NCBI GenBank assembly: GCA_027450125.1
Contig: DAIDKG010000389.1
Span: 1-7,123, forward strand
Length of the DNA stretch: 7,123 nt
Source: Bordetella sp.
GTDB lineage: Bacteria; Pseudomonadota; Gammaproteobacteria; Burkholderiales; Burkholderiaceae_B
Direction of reading: 5' to 3'
How positions within the stretch are numbered: position 1 is the stretch's first letter; the number at the start of each line of letters is the position of its first letter. Both the position numbers and the translations under genes were made by a program. Of the stretch, positions 1-7,123 are shown one piece after another. Below the pieces are notes generated by a model, which saw nothing but the letters and a program-made list of their open reading frames with translations, was not told the origin of the DNA and made no database searches.

Positions 1-540
1 GAACCGGGCCTCACGCCCACCGAACGCGTGATCGGCTGGAATGCACTGGAAGTGCTCGCGATGAAGTCCGGCAATCCCGATGCGCCCGTCAACGCGATCC
101 CGCCGTCGGCCAAGGCGACCTGCCAGCTGCGCTTTGTCGTCGGCACGGACTGGGAAAACATCCAGAAGCACCTGGAGCGCCACTTCGCGCAGCACGGTTT
201 CGGCGACGTGGCGGTCAAGGCCGAGCGCGGCACGCCCGCCACGCGCCTGGATCTGGACGATCCCTGGGTGCAATGGGCGCTCGATTCGATGCGCGCCACC
301 ACCGGCAAGAAACCCGCGCTGCTGCCCAACCTGGGCGGCACCGTGCCGAACGATGTCTTCGCCAAGACACTGGGCCTGCCCACGCTCTGGCTGCCGCACT
401 CCTATCCCGCCTGCAACCAGCATGCGCCCAACGAACACGTGCTCGCGCCGGTCATGCGCGAGGCGCTGGGCATCATGGCCGGCCTGTGGTGGGACCTGGG
501 CGACCAAGGGGCGGCCATCGCCAACCGCCGCCGCAACTGA
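1..540 (+). CDS. M20-family metallopeptidase, C-terminal part (5' end outside window)
   Basis: The reading frame is open from base 1 to the TGA at 538-540, giving 179 visible residues, so the N-terminal half of the gene lies outside the window. M20 enzymes (ArgE/DapE/carboxypeptidase G2/dipeptidase type) are cytoplasmic di-zinc hydrolases that cut small peptides or N-acylated amino acids. The first part (about residues 20-75) matches the end of the dimerisation lid domain, with a PPSAKA(T)CQLRF-like strand typical of the family. The second part rejoins the catalytic domain: an NLGGTVPND segment near residues 110-118 and then PACNQHAPNEH, where a histidine (His141 or His146 of the visible part) is expected to be the C-terminal zinc ligand. 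Substrate cannot be told from this fragment. The N-terminal metal ligands and catalytic Asp/Glu are not in view. The gene converges on the DUF1398 gene and is followed within 5 bases by a stem-loop. Confidence 0.88.
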   Translation, partial: EPGLTPTERVIGWNALEVLAMKSGNPDAPVNAIPPSAKATCQLRFVVGTDWENIQKHLERHFAQHGFGDVAVKAERGTPATRLDLDDPWVQWALDSMRATTGKKPALLPNLGGTVPNDVFAKTLGLPTLWLPHSYPACNQHAPNEHVLAPVMREALGIMAGLWWDLGDQGAAIANRRRN

Positions 541-544
541 GGCG

Positions 545-570
545 GGCAAGGGCATGGGCATGCCCTTGCC
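545..570. terminator. Stem-loop between convergent genes, possible terminator
   Basis: A perfect 11-bp inverted repeat (545-555 with 560-570, GGCAAGGGCAT and its complement) has a 4-base loop, GGGC. It starts 4 bases after the M20 stop codon, in the 51-bp gap between two converging genes, where a shared terminator would be expected. No T-tract follows on either strand, so it is not a textbook intrinsic terminator. It could instead be a 3'-end stabilising hairpin. Confidence 0.5.
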
Positions 571-591
571 GACAGGCCGCCCTGGGGGGAT

Positions 592-1002
592 TCACGGCTT
601 CGCGCCCGGGAAGCATTCGGTGAGCGATTCACCCGTGCGTCCGAAATAAATAACCCGTTGACCTGCAAGCGAAACGTAGTAGCCCGCGCAGCCCGCTGCG
701 GCGATCTTGGCGCAAAAGCCCTGATAGGTATAGCCGGGAACCAGCGCCTGGGCCTGGCTCAGCGCCGCCTTGATCGCTTGCGCGTCGAAATGCGGCGCGA
801 CGTCAGCCGCCGTCGGCGCCGATTCCAGTTCGATCGAGCCGCCGTCCGGCATGTAGTAAGTCCGCGTCGCGCGGCGCAAGTCGACCGCATAGCCGTCGAA
901 ACCCGCATCGACCAACATGCGGACGCTTTGCGGGAACGGAATCGCGCCCGACTCCGAGCCTTCGTGATTTGCGCGGGCGATGTCTTTCCATTGCGTGGTC
1001 AT
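592..1002 (-). CDS. DUF1398 (YbcV-like) protein of unknown function
   Basis: A 136-residue protein assigned by its sequence pattern to the DUF1398 family, to which E. coli YbcV belongs. No biochemical function is established for the family. Visible family features are the FPQSVRMLVDAGFDGYAVDL segment (residues 23-42), the YYMPDGG turn (49-55) followed by an acidic stretch, and the C-terminal AAGCAGYYVSL ... QRVIYFGRTGE block ending near an FP motif. It has no signal peptide or membrane segment, so it is probably a soluble cytoplasmic protein. The start is supported by an AAGGA Shine-Dalgarno sequence (complement of 1010-1014), 7 bases before the ATG. It lies 40 bp downstream of the marR-type gene on the same strand, with no terminator between them, so the two are probably co-transcribed and the MarR protein probably controls this gene. 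Confidence 0.8.
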   Translation of the reverse strand: MTTQWKDIARANHEGSESGAIPFPQSVRMLVDAGFDGYAVDLRRATRTYYMPDGGSIELESAPTAADVAPHFDAQAIKAALSQAQALVPGYTYQGFCAKIAAAGCAGYYVSLAGQRVIYFGRTGESLTECFPGAKP

Positions 1003-1042
1003 GCTCTTGTCCTTTGAGGAAATCGAGGCGGTGGCATCCGCC

Positions 1043-1504
1043 TCAGTCGATGGGCGGGGATTTGAGGCCGCGCTGCGTGACGATTCCGCGCAGGATGCGC
1101 GACAGCGCCAGGCGCTCCCCCGATTTCAGGTGCCCGAAAAATTCGGCATCGTTGGCATCGGCCAGGGCGGCGAGCACCGGCACCAGCCTGCGGCCGGCCG
1201 CCGTGAGCGACAGGGACTGGGCGCGCCCGTCGCTGGCGTGCGCGTGCCGCGCCATCAGCGCCTTGGCAACGAGACGGTCGGCCAGTTTGGAGATGGCGCC
1301 TCGCGTCATTCCCATGCGTTCGGCCAGCTCGCTGGGCGCGAGCGCCTTTTCGTCCAGCAGCTGGCGCAGCACGACCCATTCGGCAACCGTCACGCCGTGC
1401 GCCTGCACCTTTCGCGCGAACGACTGGGAAACGCCGTTGGACACGCAGCGCAGCCAGTAGCCGAGGTGCTCGGTCAATTCGGAGATCGGGGCGGTCGAAG
1501 GCAT
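1043..1504 (-). CDS. MarR-family winged-helix transcriptional regulator
   Basis: A 153-residue DNA-binding regulator. The arrangement is that of MarR: an N-terminal dimerisation helix (about residues 6-35), then the winged helix. The helix-turn-helix is LAPSELAERMGMTRGAISKL (residues 55-74), followed by the recognition-helix end and the wing, with the hallmark DGRAQSLSLTAAGRRLV (92-108; DGR at the wing tip and LT..G after it). The C-terminal helices (110-140) complete the dimer interface. MarR proteins are usually repressors that release DNA on binding a small ligand, and often control their own operon and neighbours. The ligand cannot be predicted here. The ATG at 1504 has only a poor Shine-Dalgarno sequence (a GGA two bases away). 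A perfect 18-bp inverted repeat overlapping the promoter lies 12 bases upstream, which suggests autorepression. The DUF1398 gene follows at 40 bp. Confidence 0.93.
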   Translation of the reverse strand: MPSTAPISELTEHLGYWLRCVSNGVSQSFARKVQAHGVTVAEWVVLRQLLDEKALAPSELAERMGMTRGAISKLADRLVAKALMARHAHASDGRAQSLSLTAAGRRLVPVLAALADANDAEFFGHLKSGERLALSRILRGIVTQRGLKSPPID

Positions 1505-1516
1505 GGTCCGTATTTG

Positions 1517-1563
1517 GTTGACTAGGAAATCAAAATCTAATCCTGTTTGATTTCCTAGTCAAC
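1517..1563. promoter_or_regulatory. Perfect 18-bp inverted repeat, probable MarR operator
   Basis: Bases 1517-1534 (GTTGACTAGGAAATCAAA) are the exact reverse complement of 1546-1563, separated by 11 bases. Each arm also contains a 16-bp element bounded by TTGA and TCAA (1518-1533 and 1547-1562), the sort of short dyad a MarR dimer binds. The repeat may therefore hold two dimer sites about 29 bp apart, centre to centre, roughly three helical turns. It covers the predicted marR promoter and ends 12 bases before the marR start codon. It is A/T-rich against a very GC-rich background. That the MarR protein binds here is an inference from position and symmetry. A hairpin role at the 3' end of the phrB transcript is a less likely alternative, because no T-tract follows. 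Confidence 0.8.
1534..1562 (-). promoter_or_regulatory. Candidate sigma-70 promoter for marR-DUF1398
   Basis: On the minus strand, TTGACT (complement of 1557-1562, 5 of 6 to the -35 consensus) is followed after exactly 17 bases by TAGATT (complement of 1534-1539, 4 of 6 to the -10 consensus). Transcription would start near 1527, leaving a leader of about 22 bases. The -35 lies inside one arm of the inverted repeat, and the -10 overlaps the other arm by one base and runs into the spacer. A repressor bound to the repeat would therefore block RNA polymerase directly. Confidence 0.6.
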
Positions 1564-1606
1564 AAAATTCCGGAAGCCTTGCCTGTGCACGAAACGCGAG
1601 GCGGAC

Positions 1607-3127
1607 CTATTCGGAGAGGGATGCTTTGCCGCCCTGCCCGCGCAGCTGATCCATGGCGGCGAGCGCGCGCACCCGCGCCTCCTGGTGATCCACCACCGGC
1701 AACGGGTAATCGCGGCCCGGCTGTAGCGACGCGGCGGCCAGTTGCGCAGGCTTGGCGAGCCACGGCGCATGGATGGCCGCGTCGGGCAGGCGCGCGATCT
1801 CGGGCACCCAGCGCCGCAGATAGCCGCCCTGCGGGTCGAACTTCTGACTCTGCAGCACCGGATTGAAAATGCGGAAGTACGGCGCCGCATCCGCGCCGCT
1901 GCCGGCCACCCACTGCCAGCTCGCGGGGTTGCTGGCCTCGTCCGCATCCACCAGCGTGTCCCAGAACCAGGCTTCCCCCACGCGCCAGTCGACGAGCAGA
2001 TGCTTGACCAGAAACGACGCCGCCACCATGCGCACCCGGTTGTGCATCCAGCCCGTGTGCCATAGCTCGCGCATGCCCGCATCGACCAGCGGATAACCGG
2101 TCCGGCCGCGCTGCCACGCGGCCAGCGCCTGGGGGTCGTCGCGCCAGGGCATGGCGTCGAATTGCCGCCTGAAATTGACCTGGTGCAGCGGGGCGAAGTG
2201 ATAAAGCAGGTAGTACGAAAACTCGCGCCAGCCGATTTCGTCTAGGAATTTGTCCAGATCGCCACTCGCGATGCCGGCCGCGCCCGGCCCGCCACGGCCT
2301 GCGGAGGCCGCCGACAGCGCCGCATACCAGCTCTGCCGCACCGAAAGATTGCCGAAGCGCAAATACGGGGACAGCCGGCTGGTCGCGCGCAGCGCGGGGA
2401 TGTCGCGCTTGTCCGCGTAGCCGTCCAGCGCGTCTTCCAGAAACGCCTGCAGCTGGCGCAGCCCCGCCTGCTCGCCGCATTGCCAGGTCGCGCGCAGCCC
2501 GCCGGCCCAGTCGGGCGAGCGCGGCTGCAGCGCCAGCGACGCCAGATCCGTCATGCTTGCGGTCGCGCCCCGCGGCACGGCAAGAAAGTCGATGCGCTCG
2601 GGCGCGGGCCGCGGCGGTGCGGGCGCATACTCGCGGCGCGCAGCGCGCCAGTAGGCACCGAAGACCTGGAACGGCTGCTCCTCGCGCGTCATCACCGTCC
2701 AAGGCTCGCGCAGCAGATGCCCGTTGAAAGTCGGCACCGAGATGCCGCGGGCCTTAAGCGCCGACTTGATGGCCGCGTCCGTCTCGCGCTGCGCCGCCGA
2801 ATAGCGGCGATTCCAGCACACCTGGGCCGCGCCGACGGCCACGGCGAACGCTTCGACCACCTGCCGCTCCGGTCCCTGCAGCAGGACCAGTCCGCCGCCC
2901 ATCGCAGTCAATGCCGCGTCGAGTTCGCGCAGCGATTCGTGCAGCCACCAGCGCACGGCGGCGCCCGGCGGGCGACTCGTCTGCGGCTGCGGATCGTGAA
3001 CATACACGCACACCACGGGATGGCCCGAGGCGACGGCGTGTTCGAGGGCGGGATTGTCGGTCAGGCGCTGATCGTCGCGGAACCAGACGACAACGGGCGA
3101 GGGCGGACGCGGAATGGATGGCGGCAT
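1607..3127 (-). CDS. phrB: Class I CPD deoxyribodipyrimidine photolyase
   Basis: A 506-residue flavoprotein that splits cyclobutane pyrimidine dimers using blue or near-UV light; E. coli PhrB has 472 residues. The N-terminal antenna-binding alpha/beta domain begins with PVVVWFRDDQRLTDNPAL (residues 11-28). The helical FAD domain occupies about 225-480. By alignment from memory with E. coli PhrB, the electron-transfer tryptophans W306, W359 and W382 correspond to W328, W381 and W404 with exactly conserved spacing, and N378 to N400. W300 in the GWREF motif corresponds to the dimer-stacking W277. The blocks GYPLVDAGMREL, GWMHNRVRMV and APYFRIFNP are all intact, so it should be active. The ATG at 3127 was chosen because it puts the family N-terminus in place; a longer in-frame start at 3262 lies inside the upstream terminator hairpin. 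No good Shine-Dalgarno sequence is visible. A weak promoter (TTTCCC-17-TAAACT) may lie just upstream. Confidence 0.95.
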   Translation of the reverse strand: MPPSIPRPPSPVVVWFRDDQRLTDNPALEHAVASGHPVVCVYVHDPQPQTSRPPGAAVRWWLHESLRELDAALTAMGGGLVLLQGPERQVVEAFAVAVGAAQVCWNRRYSAAQRETDAAIKSALKARGISVPTFNGHLLREPWTVMTREEQPFQVFGAYWRAARREYAPAPPRPAPERIDFLAVPRGATASMTDLASLALQPRSPDWAGGLRATWQCGEQAGLRQLQAFLEDALDGYADKRDIPALRATSRLSPYLRFGNLSVRQSWYAALSAASAGRGGPGAAGIASGDLDKFLDEIGWREFSYYLLYHFAPLHQVNFRRQFDAMPWRDDPQALAAWQRGRTGYPLVDAGMRELWHTGWMHNRVRMVAASFLVKHLLVDWRVGEAWFWDTLVDADEASNPASWQWVAGSGADAAPYFRIFNPVLQSQKFDPQGGYLRRWVPEIARLPDAAIHAPWLAKPAQLAAASLQPGRDYPLPVVDHQEARVRALAAMDQLRGQGGKASLSE

Positions 3128-3186
3128 GAAATGCAGAAGAACACGGCCAGGGCGTGACAGTTTACCTACATGCCCCTGCCGGGAAA

Positions 3187-3205
3187 GGCCGCCCGCATGG
3201 CGGCC
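3187..3205 (-). other. Hairpin in the phrB upstream region
   Basis: GGCCGCC (3187-3193) and its complement GGCGGCC (3199-3205) form a 7-bp all-GC stem with a 5-base loop. On the minus strand it is followed by TTTCCC. It sits between the strong terminator at 3244-3276 and the phrB start at 3127. It could be a back-up terminator for the small upstream gene or a leader structure of phrB; chance is also possible in DNA this rich in GC. Confidence 0.35.
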
Positions 3206-3243
3206 AGGCCACCCGCCAGAAAAAGGCCCGGTCCGCGCAAAAG

Positions 3244-3276
3244 CAAAAACCCCGCTATGCAATAGCGGGGTTTTTG
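3244..3276 (-). terminator. Strong intrinsic terminator of the small basic-protein gene
   Basis: A perfect 15-bp stem (3244-3258 with 3262-3276) has a 3-base loop. The core is CCCCGCTAT/ATAGCGGGG, flanked by AAAAA on one side and TTTTT on the other, so each strand ends in a T-run and the structure can terminate in both directions. It begins 19 bases after the stop codon of the 42-residue gene on the minus strand. It separates that gene from phrB, so phrB needs its own promoter or read-through. Confidence 0.9.
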
Positions 3277-3295
3277 TCGGAGGGCCGAACCGCGA

Positions 3296-3424
3296 TTACA
3301 CGCGCTTGACCTTCTCCAGCATCTTGAAAACGCCCTTGGGCGACTTCACGAAAAGACGCTTGAACGCCTTGCCGAGGCAACGGCGCTCCAGGGTATTGCG
3401 GCGCACGCGCTTACGTTCGGCCAT
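3296..3424 (-). CDS. Small, highly basic 42-residue protein of unknown function
   Basis: The minus-strand frame runs from ATG at 3424 to TAA at 3296-3298. The protein begins MAERKRVRRNTLERRCLGKA and ends in KMLEKVKRV. It has 16 Lys/Arg and only 3 Glu, a net charge of about +13 in 42 residues. There is one cysteine and no signal peptide or hydrophobic segment. I do not recognise the family; it is not S21, L34, L36 or another small ribosomal protein I can recall. Evidence that it is a real gene is unusually complete: an AGGAG Shine-Dalgarno sequence 7 bases before the ATG, a plausible promoter about 100 bases upstream, and a strong terminator 19 bases after the stop. The composition suggests nucleic-acid or ribosome binding, which is inference only. 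It stands alone, between phrB and the acyl-CoA ligase gene on the same strand. Confidence 0.82.
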   Translation of the reverse strand: MAERKRVRRNTLERRCLGKAFKRLFVKSPKGVFKMLEKVKRV

Positions 3425-3430
3425 GGCTGA

Positions 3431-3435
3431 CTCCT
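3431..3435 (-). promoter_or_regulatory. Shine-Dalgarno sequence of the 42-residue gene
   Basis: AGGAG on the minus strand, with a 6-7 base spacer to the ATG at 3424. It fixes the start of a gene otherwise short enough to be missed. Confidence 0.8.
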
Positions 3436-3522
3436 GAAACTTGGGTTTGGGGGCTTGGAATTACCGGCTTTGCGGCCAACCGCGGGCAAAACAACCGCCA
3501 ACGGCAAAATGGGTAATCGGCA

Positions 3523-3552
3523 ATTCTAGTCCGAAATGACCCTGGCCCGCAA
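3523..3552 (-). promoter_or_regulatory. Candidate sigma-70 promoter for the 42-residue gene
   Basis: On the minus strand, TAGAAT (complement of 3523-3528, 5 of 6 to the -10 consensus) is preceded after 18 bases by TTGCGG (complement of 3547-3552, 3 of 6 to the -35 consensus). Transcription would begin near 3516, giving a leader of about 90 bases. The leader's first bases, ATTACC (complement of 3512-3517), can pair with GGTAAT (complement of 3460-3465). They would close a loop containing further short GC pairings, so the leader may be folded. Confidence 0.45.
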
Positions 3553-3691
3553 ATCCCCCAGGGCAAGCGGTCTACCCGGCCGCCAGCGCCGCTTTCACCT
3601 GCTCCGGCATAGGGGGCCGTCCGCCGCTGTAACAGCCCGGCATGATAGGCGCATGCGCCCATCCCGGGGCATGGCATCGGGCAGTCACGGC
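3553..3691. other. Intergenic stretch after the acyl-CoA ligase gene
   Basis: No convincing gene is seen here. It contains a 12-bp perfect palindrome, GGCGCATGCGCC (3648-3659), about 32 bases beyond the ligase stop codon, within a patch of short GC-rich repeats (GGCATG and GCATGC variants). There is no T-tract, so no classical intrinsic terminator for the ligase gene can be pointed to. Its transcript may end by another mechanism or run on towards the small basic-protein gene. Confidence 0.4.
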
Positions 3692-5317
3692 CTACGCGGC
3701 GCCATCGGCCTCGATCAGGCGGCGGATGGTCTTCTTCGAGAGCTTTCCGGTCGCCGTATGCGGCAGTTCGTCCACGATCACCAGATCGTCCGGCACGCAC
3801 CACTTCGAGGTCCGGCTCTCGTAATGGGCGCGCATGTCTTCGTGCGTGAAGCTTGCGCCGGGCTTGAGGACCGCCACCAGCACCGGCCGCTCGCCCCAGC
3901 GCGCATCGGCGCGGGCCACGATGGCCGCCTCCATGATGGCGGGATGGGCCATGGCGATGTTCTCGAGCTCGATCGAGGAGATCCATTCACCGCCGGACTT
4001 CACCATGTCCTTGGTCCGGTCGACGATCTTGACGAATCCGTCAGCATCCATCGTGATGACGTCGTCGGTGTTGAACCAGCCGGGGTGGTCCGTGTGGGCG
4101 GGGTGCGGCGGCGCGTTGAAGTAGCCCTGCGCCACCCAGGGCCCGCGCACGAGCATGGCGCCCAGGCTGAGGCCGTCGTGCGGCGCCTCCCGCCCTTCCT
4201 GGTCGACGACGCGAAATTCCATGCCGAACACCGGGCGTCCCTGCTTGCTCTGCAGCTCGAGCCGCTCTTGCGGCGGCAGCGCCAGGTGCTTGCCCTTCAA
4301 GGTCGCGGCCAGGCCGACCGGGCTCGTCTCCGTCATGCCCCAAGCATGCAGCACGTCGACGCCTCGATCGTGAAAGCGCTTGAACATGGCGGGCGCAGCC
4401 GCCGAGCCGCCGATGGCCACGCGCTCAAGCGCCGAGAACGTGCACGCATGGGCATCCATCCAGTCGAGCAGCCCCAGCCACACAGTGGGCACCCCGGCGG
4501 TGAACGTGACGCCCTCGCTCTCGAACAAGGCATGCAGGCTGGCGCCGTCCAGATGCGGGCCGGGCAGCACCAGCTTGGCGCCCACCATGGGCACGCTGAA
4601 CGGCAGGCCCCAGGCATTGACGTGGAACATGGGCACGATGGGGCAGACGACGGTCGCGGCGGAGAGGTCGAACACGTCGGGCAGGGCAATGGACATGGCG
4701 TGCAGCACGCTGGAGCGGTGGCTGTAGAGCACGCCCTTGGGCTCGCCCGTGGTGCCGGAGGTGTAGCAAAGACCCGAGGCCGTGTTCTCGTCGAGGACCG
4801 GCCAGTCGTAGGTTGCCGGTTCGCCCGCGATCAGCGTTTCATAGCACAGCAAGCCGGGCAGCGCCTCCGATTCGGGCATGTGCGCCTCGTCGGTCATGGC
4901 CACCACGGCCTTCAGTTTCTTCAACTCGTCCGCCATCTCCTCCACCAGCGGCAGAAAGCTCAGATCGAAGCACAGCACGCTGTCGCCGGCGTGCTTGATG
5001 ATGTAGGCGATCTGCTCGCGGAACAGGCGGGGATTGATGGTGTGGCAGACCAGGCCGGAGCCGCCCACGCCGAAATAGAGTTCGAGGTGGCGGTAGCCGT
5101 TCCAGGCCAGCGTGCCGACCCGGTCGCCGGCTTTAAGGCCGAGCCGGGACAGGGCATTGGCGAGCTTGCGGCTGCGTGCGGCGAGTTCGGCGTAGGTGTA
5201 GCGGTGCAGCCCTCCCTCGACGGTCGCGGACACGATTTCGCCGTCGCCATGGCACGTCTCGGCGTGCCGCAGTATGGACGACAGCAGCAGCGGCACATTC
5301 ATCATGGTTGCGAGCAT
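3692..5317 (-). CDS. AlkK-like fatty-acyl-CoA ligase (AMP-binding)
   Basis: A 541-residue member of the adenylate-forming enzyme superfamily. It activates a carboxylic acid, here probably a medium- or long-chain fatty acid, to its CoA thioester through an acyl-AMP intermediate. Visible motifs are the phosphate-binding loop YTSGTTGEPKG (residues 185-195), HAWGMTETSP (324-333), the ribose-binding D in GWFNTDDV (413-420), the hinge DRTKDMVKSGGEW (433-445) and the catalytic lysine K525 in LPHTATGKLSKK. All are intact. From memory the whole length resembles Pseudomonas AlkK (546 residues), including the CHTINPRLF and VPMFHVNAWG blocks; actual chain-length preference is unknown. The start is supported by AAGGAG (complement of 5325-5330), 7 bases before the ATG. 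No signal peptide is present, so it is probably cytoplasmic. It is divergent from uvrA, with 184 bp between, and has no fatty-acid genes beside it in this window. Confidence 0.93.
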   Translation of the reverse strand: MLATMMNVPLLLSSILRHAETCHGDGEIVSATVEGGLHRYTYAELAARSRKLANALSRLGLKAGDRVGTLAWNGYRHLELYFGVGGSGLVCHTINPRLFREQIAYIIKHAGDSVLCFDLSFLPLVEEMADELKKLKAVVAMTDEAHMPESEALPGLLCYETLIAGEPATYDWPVLDENTASGLCYTSGTTGEPKGVLYSHRSSVLHAMSIALPDVFDLSAATVVCPIVPMFHVNAWGLPFSVPMVGAKLVLPGPHLDGASLHALFESEGVTFTAGVPTVWLGLLDWMDAHACTFSALERVAIGGSAAAPAMFKRFHDRGVDVLHAWGMTETSPVGLAATLKGKHLALPPQERLELQSKQGRPVFGMEFRVVDQEGREAPHDGLSLGAMLVRGPWVAQGYFNAPPHPAHTDHPGWFNTDDVITMDADGFVKIVDRTKDMVKSGGEWISSIELENIAMAHPAIMEAAIVARADARWGERPVLVAVLKPGASFTHEDMRAHYESRTSKWCVPDDLVIVDELPHTATGKLSKKTIRRLIEADGAA

Positions 5318-5431
5318 TGCTTGTCTCCTTCCCGGCTTTTTTGCCGTTATTCAGATTTTTTAAACCATCCTTTGCGCCCAGGCACGATACCCGACCCGGC
5401 CCTCAATCTGGCATCCGTCATAAATCTGGGA

Positions 5432-5451
5432 TACTGTTTATATATACAGAT
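5432..5451 (+). promoter_or_regulatory. LexA (SOS) box upstream of uvrA
   Basis: TACTGTTTATATATACAGAT matches the E. coli consensus TACTG(TA)5CAGTA at 17 of 20 positions, with the essential CTGT-N8-ACAG core perfect (5434-5449). It lies 50 bases before the uvrA start and 114 bases from the divergent ligase start, so repression of uvrA is the natural reading. The box contains TATA-like -10 candidates, but no clear -35 can be paired with one of them. A loose CTGGCA (5408-5413) with the TACTGT at 5432 is the best option, with an 18-base spacer. Confidence 0.88.
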
Positions 5452-5501
5452 ATCCGCCCGCCGACCCGTACCCAAATACGCGTACCCGTTACGATCTTCC
5501 C

Positions 5502-7123
<1,622 letters not shown>

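Noticed and set aside
1517..1563. The inverted repeat as a phrB terminator
   Set aside because: The stem is A/T-rich and lacks a T-tract on the minus strand, whereas its overlap with a good promoter directly before marR fits an operator better.
1530..2702. A 390-codon minus-strand frame overlapping phrB
   Set aside because: It lies wholly within the clear photolyase gene in another frame and extends through the marR operator. The composition is Arg/Ala/Gly-rich noise.
3128..3262. N-terminal extension of the photolyase to an ATG at 3262
   Set aside because: The extra 45 residues have no family counterpart, and the start codon falls inside the terminator hairpin at 3244-3276. The ATG at 3127 places the family N-terminus correctly.
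3575..3694. In-frame continuation of about 38 codons after the TAG of the acyl-CoA ligase, ending PEQVKAALAAG
   Set aside because: It looks mildly protein-like, but the ligase is already full length at 541 residues with its catalytic lysine in the usual place. There is no sign of stop-codon readthrough. Open frames of this size are common in such GC-rich DNA.
5467..5487. CGTACCC direct repeats and the TACGCGTA palindrome before uvrA
   Set aside because: They are very short and imperfectly arranged. They look like chance in a GC-rich leader and give no coherent site.

Overview
The window looks like chromosomal DNA of a high-GC betaproteobacterium, most plausibly the Bordetella/Achromobacter group (Alcaligenaceae). 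This is inferred from the uniformly high GC content, the codon use and the flavour of the encoded proteins. There are no transposases, integrases, tRNAs, CRISPR arrays or abrupt composition changes. It reads as an ordinary chromosomal segment with a UV-repair theme and one unrecognised small gene.

Layout, left to right. (1) The 3' end of an M20 zinc-peptidase gene on the + strand, followed by a stem-loop. (2) A convergent two-gene unit on the - strand: a MarR-family regulator followed by a DUF1398 (YbcV-like) protein. Its promoter lies within a perfect 18-bp inverted repeat that is probably the regulator's own operator. (3) A class I CPD photolyase gene (phrB) on the - strand with all recognisable flavin-domain residues. 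(4) An isolated 42-residue, extremely basic small protein on the - strand, with its own Shine-Dalgarno sequence, candidate promoter and strong intrinsic terminator. (5) An AlkK-like fatty-acyl-CoA ligase on the - strand. (6) Divergent from it, the N-terminal half of a UvrA-type excinuclease ATPase on the + strand, cut by the window end, preceded by a near-consensus LexA (SOS) box.

How the genes relate. Photolyase (direct light-driven reversal) and the UvrA protein (nucleotide excision) both act on UV lesions and lie about 2.4 kb apart, but on opposite strands and with separate control. Only uvrA carries an SOS box. The uvrA-like protein differs from the canonical E. coli UvrA pattern in several places and may belong to the paralogous long or tandem UvrA class, which the window is too short to prove. 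The MarR/DUF1398 pair looks autoregulated. The best candidates for something undescribed are the small basic protein gene with its complete expression cassette, and the MarR operator architecture.
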